Source: Bacteroidetes bacterium HGW-Bacteroidetes-5
GTDB taxonomy: Bacteria; Bacteroidota; Bacteroidia; Bacteroidales; UBA932
Assembly: GCA_002842515.1 (NCBI GenBank)
Contig: PHDC01000001.1
Span: 1,550,001 to 1,614,000 of the forward strand
Direction: 5' to 3'
DNA: 64,000 nt
In this document: in pieces, positions 61,974 to 64,000 of the stretch
Layout: every line of letters begins with the position of its first letter
Position numbering within the stretch: position 1 is the first letter of the stretch
Translations under genes and position numbers: made by a program
The notes under the pieces: model-generated
Told to the model about the DNA's origin: nothing
Databases searched by the model: none
What the model saw: only the letters and a program-made list of their open reading frames with translations

Positions 61974-63110
61974 CTACCTCTTACTCTTTAAAATTGCTTT
62001 TACCACCTGCTCTTTAGGTAGCTCCTCTACTACCCTGCCGTTAAACCCTTTGGTAGTTTTTGCAGCAAAAAGTGAGTTTATTATTGCCTCTTCTGTGGCT
62101 TCAATGGTTGCCAAAAAGATTGAAGAGATTGAATGGTTGTGAATCTCTATTGGATTATAGAGCTTTGTAGTCTCATCTATGAGATTCTCCTTGGCAACAG
62201 AGATCGCTATCACATAGTCTCCACTCCCGTTTGATGCAATTCCTCCGGTTTTTGCCAGGCCCATCATAGCTCTTTTTGCTATCCTCTCAAGATTTCGCGA
62301 GGTAACCGGCGCATCGGTTACAACTACAATCATACAAGAGCCGTCTGCATATTTATCTACATCCCGCTTAAAGTCGTATTTGCCGAGTAATCTCCCAACC
62401 TGAACACCAGCTATCTCGAGAACTCCTCCAAAATTTGTCTGCACTAACACTCCAACAGTATAGCCTCCGAGAGATTCCGGAAGAACTCTGGAAGAGGTTC
62501 CTATTCCTCCCTTAAAGCCAAAACAGATTGTACCTGTTCCGGCGCCTACTCCCCCCTCCTCTACAGGGCCGGAAGTTGCATTTGCAATGGCATCCAGAAC
62601 ATCCTCCTGTTTAATAGCTCTCGCTCTGATGTTGTTGAGACCTCCATCGTTGGTCTCCCCAACTACACCATTTACAGATCCGATTCCGGAGGAGCCCTCC
62701 TGAGCTAAAGTGTAGGTTATCAAGGCTTCCAGTGCGGGTGCTACACTTAGTGTGTTCGTGAGAATAATAGGAGTCTCTATGTTTCCAAGCTCTTTAACCT
62801 GCGTGTACCCTGCAAGCTTCCCGAAGCCATTTCCGACATAGATTGCAGCGGGAGTTTTAAGTTTAAACAGATTAGCTTCGTGAGGTATTATTGCAGTTAC
62901 GCCTGTTCTTATATCCTCTCCGTTAATAATGGTTTTATGGCCAACCTTTATACCAGCAACATCTGTGATTGCGTTATTCTTCCCCGGTTTAAAAATACCT
63001 GTTTCTACTCCGTAATCCCTCATTCTGGTCTGAGCAGATAGTGGGTTAATCTCAAAGATCTGAGCAGCAAAAAACAGGAGACAGACATAGGTTAAAGAGT
63101 TGTATTTCAT
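61974..63110 (-). CDS. P1 family peptidase (DmpA-like aminopeptidase/amidase)
   Basis: A 378-aa Ntn-type hydrolase with a signal peptide (to about residue 27, LSAQ). It has NNAITDVAGIKVGHKTI near the N-terminus and the conserved GAGTGTICFGFKGGIGTSSR around the cleavage site, followed by VGVLVQTNFGG where the nucleophilic position lies. Members self-cleave and act as D-aminopeptidases, esterases or beta-peptidyl amidases; the substrate is unclear. A TTG at 63119 would add 3 residues; ATG 63110 is preferred. Its neighbour hflX converges with 2 bp between them. Confidence 0.88.
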   Translation of the reverse strand: MKYNSLTYVCLLFFAAQIFEINPLSAQTRMRDYGVETGIFKPGKNNAITDVAGIKVGHKTIINGEDIRTGVTAIIPHEANLFKLKTPAAIYVGNGFGKLAGYTQVKELGNIETPIILTNTLSVAPALEALITYTLAQEGSSGIGSVNGVVGETNDGGLNNIRARAIKQEDVLDAIANATSGPVEEGGVGAGTGTICFGFKGGIGTSSRVLPESLGGYTVGVLVQTNFGGVLEIAGVQVGRLLGKYDFKRDVDKYADGSCMIVVVTDAPVTSRNLERIAKRAMMGLAKTGGIASNGSGDYVIAISVAKENLIDETTKLYNPIEIHNHSISSIFLATIEATEEAIINSLFAAKTTKGFNGRVVEELPKEQVVKAILKSKR

Positions 63111-63158
63111 ATTAATCAATATATTAAAATTCTCTATCTTGATGATGGATGTAAAAAA

Positions 63159-63959
63159 CTATTGCTTACAGTAGAGGATAAAATCTACTATTTTGTCAAA
63201 ACACAACTGGGTCTCCTCCTCAAAGCCTATATGTCCGGAGTTTTCCAGTATCAGATAGTGAGGCTCTTTAAGGCTCTCCAGGAAGGTTAATGCTGCCTGG
63301 ATAGGTATGTAGTTGTCATACTTTCCAAAGATATAAAGAACGGGTGTTTTAGTCATTTTCAGGAACTCTGTATTATCTACCCTCTGCATCATTCCCTCAA
63401 CAACGGCAACTACTCCCTCCGGTTCGTGAATCTCTGCAATCTCAATGATCTCAAAAATCTTCTCCTCCTTTAAGCTAACATTCTGTTTTGCAAACATTTT
63501 TGGAACGGAGAGTTTCGCAATATTTAGAAGTTTGTTCTGTCTAATTAACATAATCTCCCTTTTTCTCTCCTCAATTTTTTCCGGAGAGTCTGCAAATGGA
63601 GATGAGTGCATCATAATAAGAGCACTAAACCTATCTGGATATTTTTTTATAGCCTCTAGTGCAACATAACCACCCATAGAGTGTCCCAAAATAAAGGCCT
63701 TTTCTATTTTGAGGTTATCCAGCAGAGCATTTACTACATCTCCACAAAACTCCATTGTGTTTACCTCTTTTGAACCAGAGAGCCCGTGTCCCGGGATATC
63801 AATAGATATTACCCTCATTTTCTTGGATAATAGAGAGGTAAAGTTCTCCCATATATAGAGTGTCTCCAAATATCCGTGAAGCAGAACAATGCAGCTCTCC
63901 CCCTCTTTGCTATCTGAAATGTGAATGGGCAAACCGTTAATTGTTGAGAAATATTCCAT
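63159..63959 (-). CDS. Alpha/beta hydrolase
   Basis: A 266-aa alpha/beta-hydrolase. Oxyanion HGY segment at residues 28-30, nucleophile in GHSMGG (92-97, Ser94), acid in YIFGKYDNYIP, and His in NSGHIGFEEE near the C-terminus, so the triad is complete. No signal peptide. Lipase, esterase or acyl-transfer roles are possible; substrate not readable. It lies upstream of the P1 peptidase on the same strand, about 48 bp apart. Confidence 0.88.
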   Translation of the reverse strand: MEYFSTINGLPIHISDSKEGESCIVLLHGYLETLYIWENFTSLLSKKMRVISIDIPGHGLSGSKEVNTMEFCGDVVNALLDNLKIEKAFILGHSMGGYVALEAIKKYPDRFSALIMMHSSPFADSPEKIEERKREIMLIRQNKLLNIAKLSVPKMFAKQNVSLKEEKIFEIIEIAEIHEPEGVVAVVEGMMQRVDNTEFLKMTKTPVLYIFGKYDNYIPIQAALTFLESLKEPHYLILENSGHIGFEEETQLCFDKIVDFILYCKQ

Positions 63960-64000
63960 TGTGCTATATTTTGTACAAATCTAATAGATTTAAAGGTAAT

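Overview
This 64 kb window looks like chromosomal DNA of a member of the Bacteroidota, most likely the order Bacteroidales. Sequence evidence: -7 boxes of the TAnnTTTG type, often with an upstream TTG/TTTG about 19 bp away, precede many genes and all three tRNAs; GLPGLI, LruC, TonB-dependent-receptor-like and DUF2147 proteins are present; SecD and SecF are fused; and the tRNA genes do not encode CCA. Genus and species cannot be named from the sequence alone. Most of the window is densely packed housekeeping genes on both strands, with several convergent neighbours overlapping by 11-27 bp.

Layout. 0-9 kb: L-asparaginase, ispE, a B12-dependent ribonucleotide reductase (nrdJ), DUF2147, and a sufB-pnuC-sufC-sufD cluster. 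9-17 kb: a divergent ThiL-like protein, dnaE, gpmI and rnr. 17-22 kb: tnaA, a GLPGLI protein and a TonB-receptor-like protein in a coupled operon. 22-29 kb: secDF, then divergently a PD40/SPOR-like protein, an NfeD-like protein and floA. 28.8-29.3 kb: a 100-bp structured inverted repeat, tRNA-Ser(GCU) and two identical 40-bp repeats. 29.4-34.5 kb: a visibly AT-richer accessory block with a 3-TM protein, an orphan ABC ATPase, an AraC regulator, a TauE/SafE permease, a membrane polyferredoxin, a DsrE protein and a DoxX protein. 34.5-37.3 kb: an exported EEP nuclease/phosphatase-type protein, a lipoprotein and a LruC protein. 37.6-41 kb: tRNA-Pro(UGG), an MBL-fold protein, a TorF-like outer-membrane protein and a CHASE4 histidine kinase. 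41-45.7 kb: a DHOD-like protein, glyS and dsbD. 45.8-51 kb: nitroreductase, pirin, AraC regulator, folK, a DUF59 protein, sufE and sufS. 51-56 kb: ruvA, gcvH, ltaE, an acyl-CoA ligase and a GNAT protein. 56-64 kb: mnmG, ybeY, an AhpD-like protein, mdh, tRNA-Ala(GGC), tonB, hflX, a P1-family peptidase and an alpha/beta hydrolase.

How the genes relate. Iron-sulfur cluster assembly is split: the SufBCD scaffold is at 5-9 kb and the SufS/SufE/DUF59 sulfur-donor set is about 41 kb away. The accessory block next to tRNA-Ser combines a possible sulfur-redox module (TauE/SafE, polyferredoxin, DsrE, DoxX) with a minimal ABC/AraC module whose promoter carries a 19-bp palindrome between its -33 and -7 boxes. 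The AraC gene at 47.3-48.2 kb is followed by an 11-bp direct repeat with a 21-bp period at the pirin promoter, as expected for an AraC-type operator. Two parS-like 16-mers lie beside and inside mnmG, hinting at proximity to the replication origin.

No CRISPR array, transposase gene, prophage or rRNA operon was seen. The most unusual content is the 28.8-34.5 kb region, the AraC operator and the parS-like pair; these are inferences from sequence pattern and are not proven.
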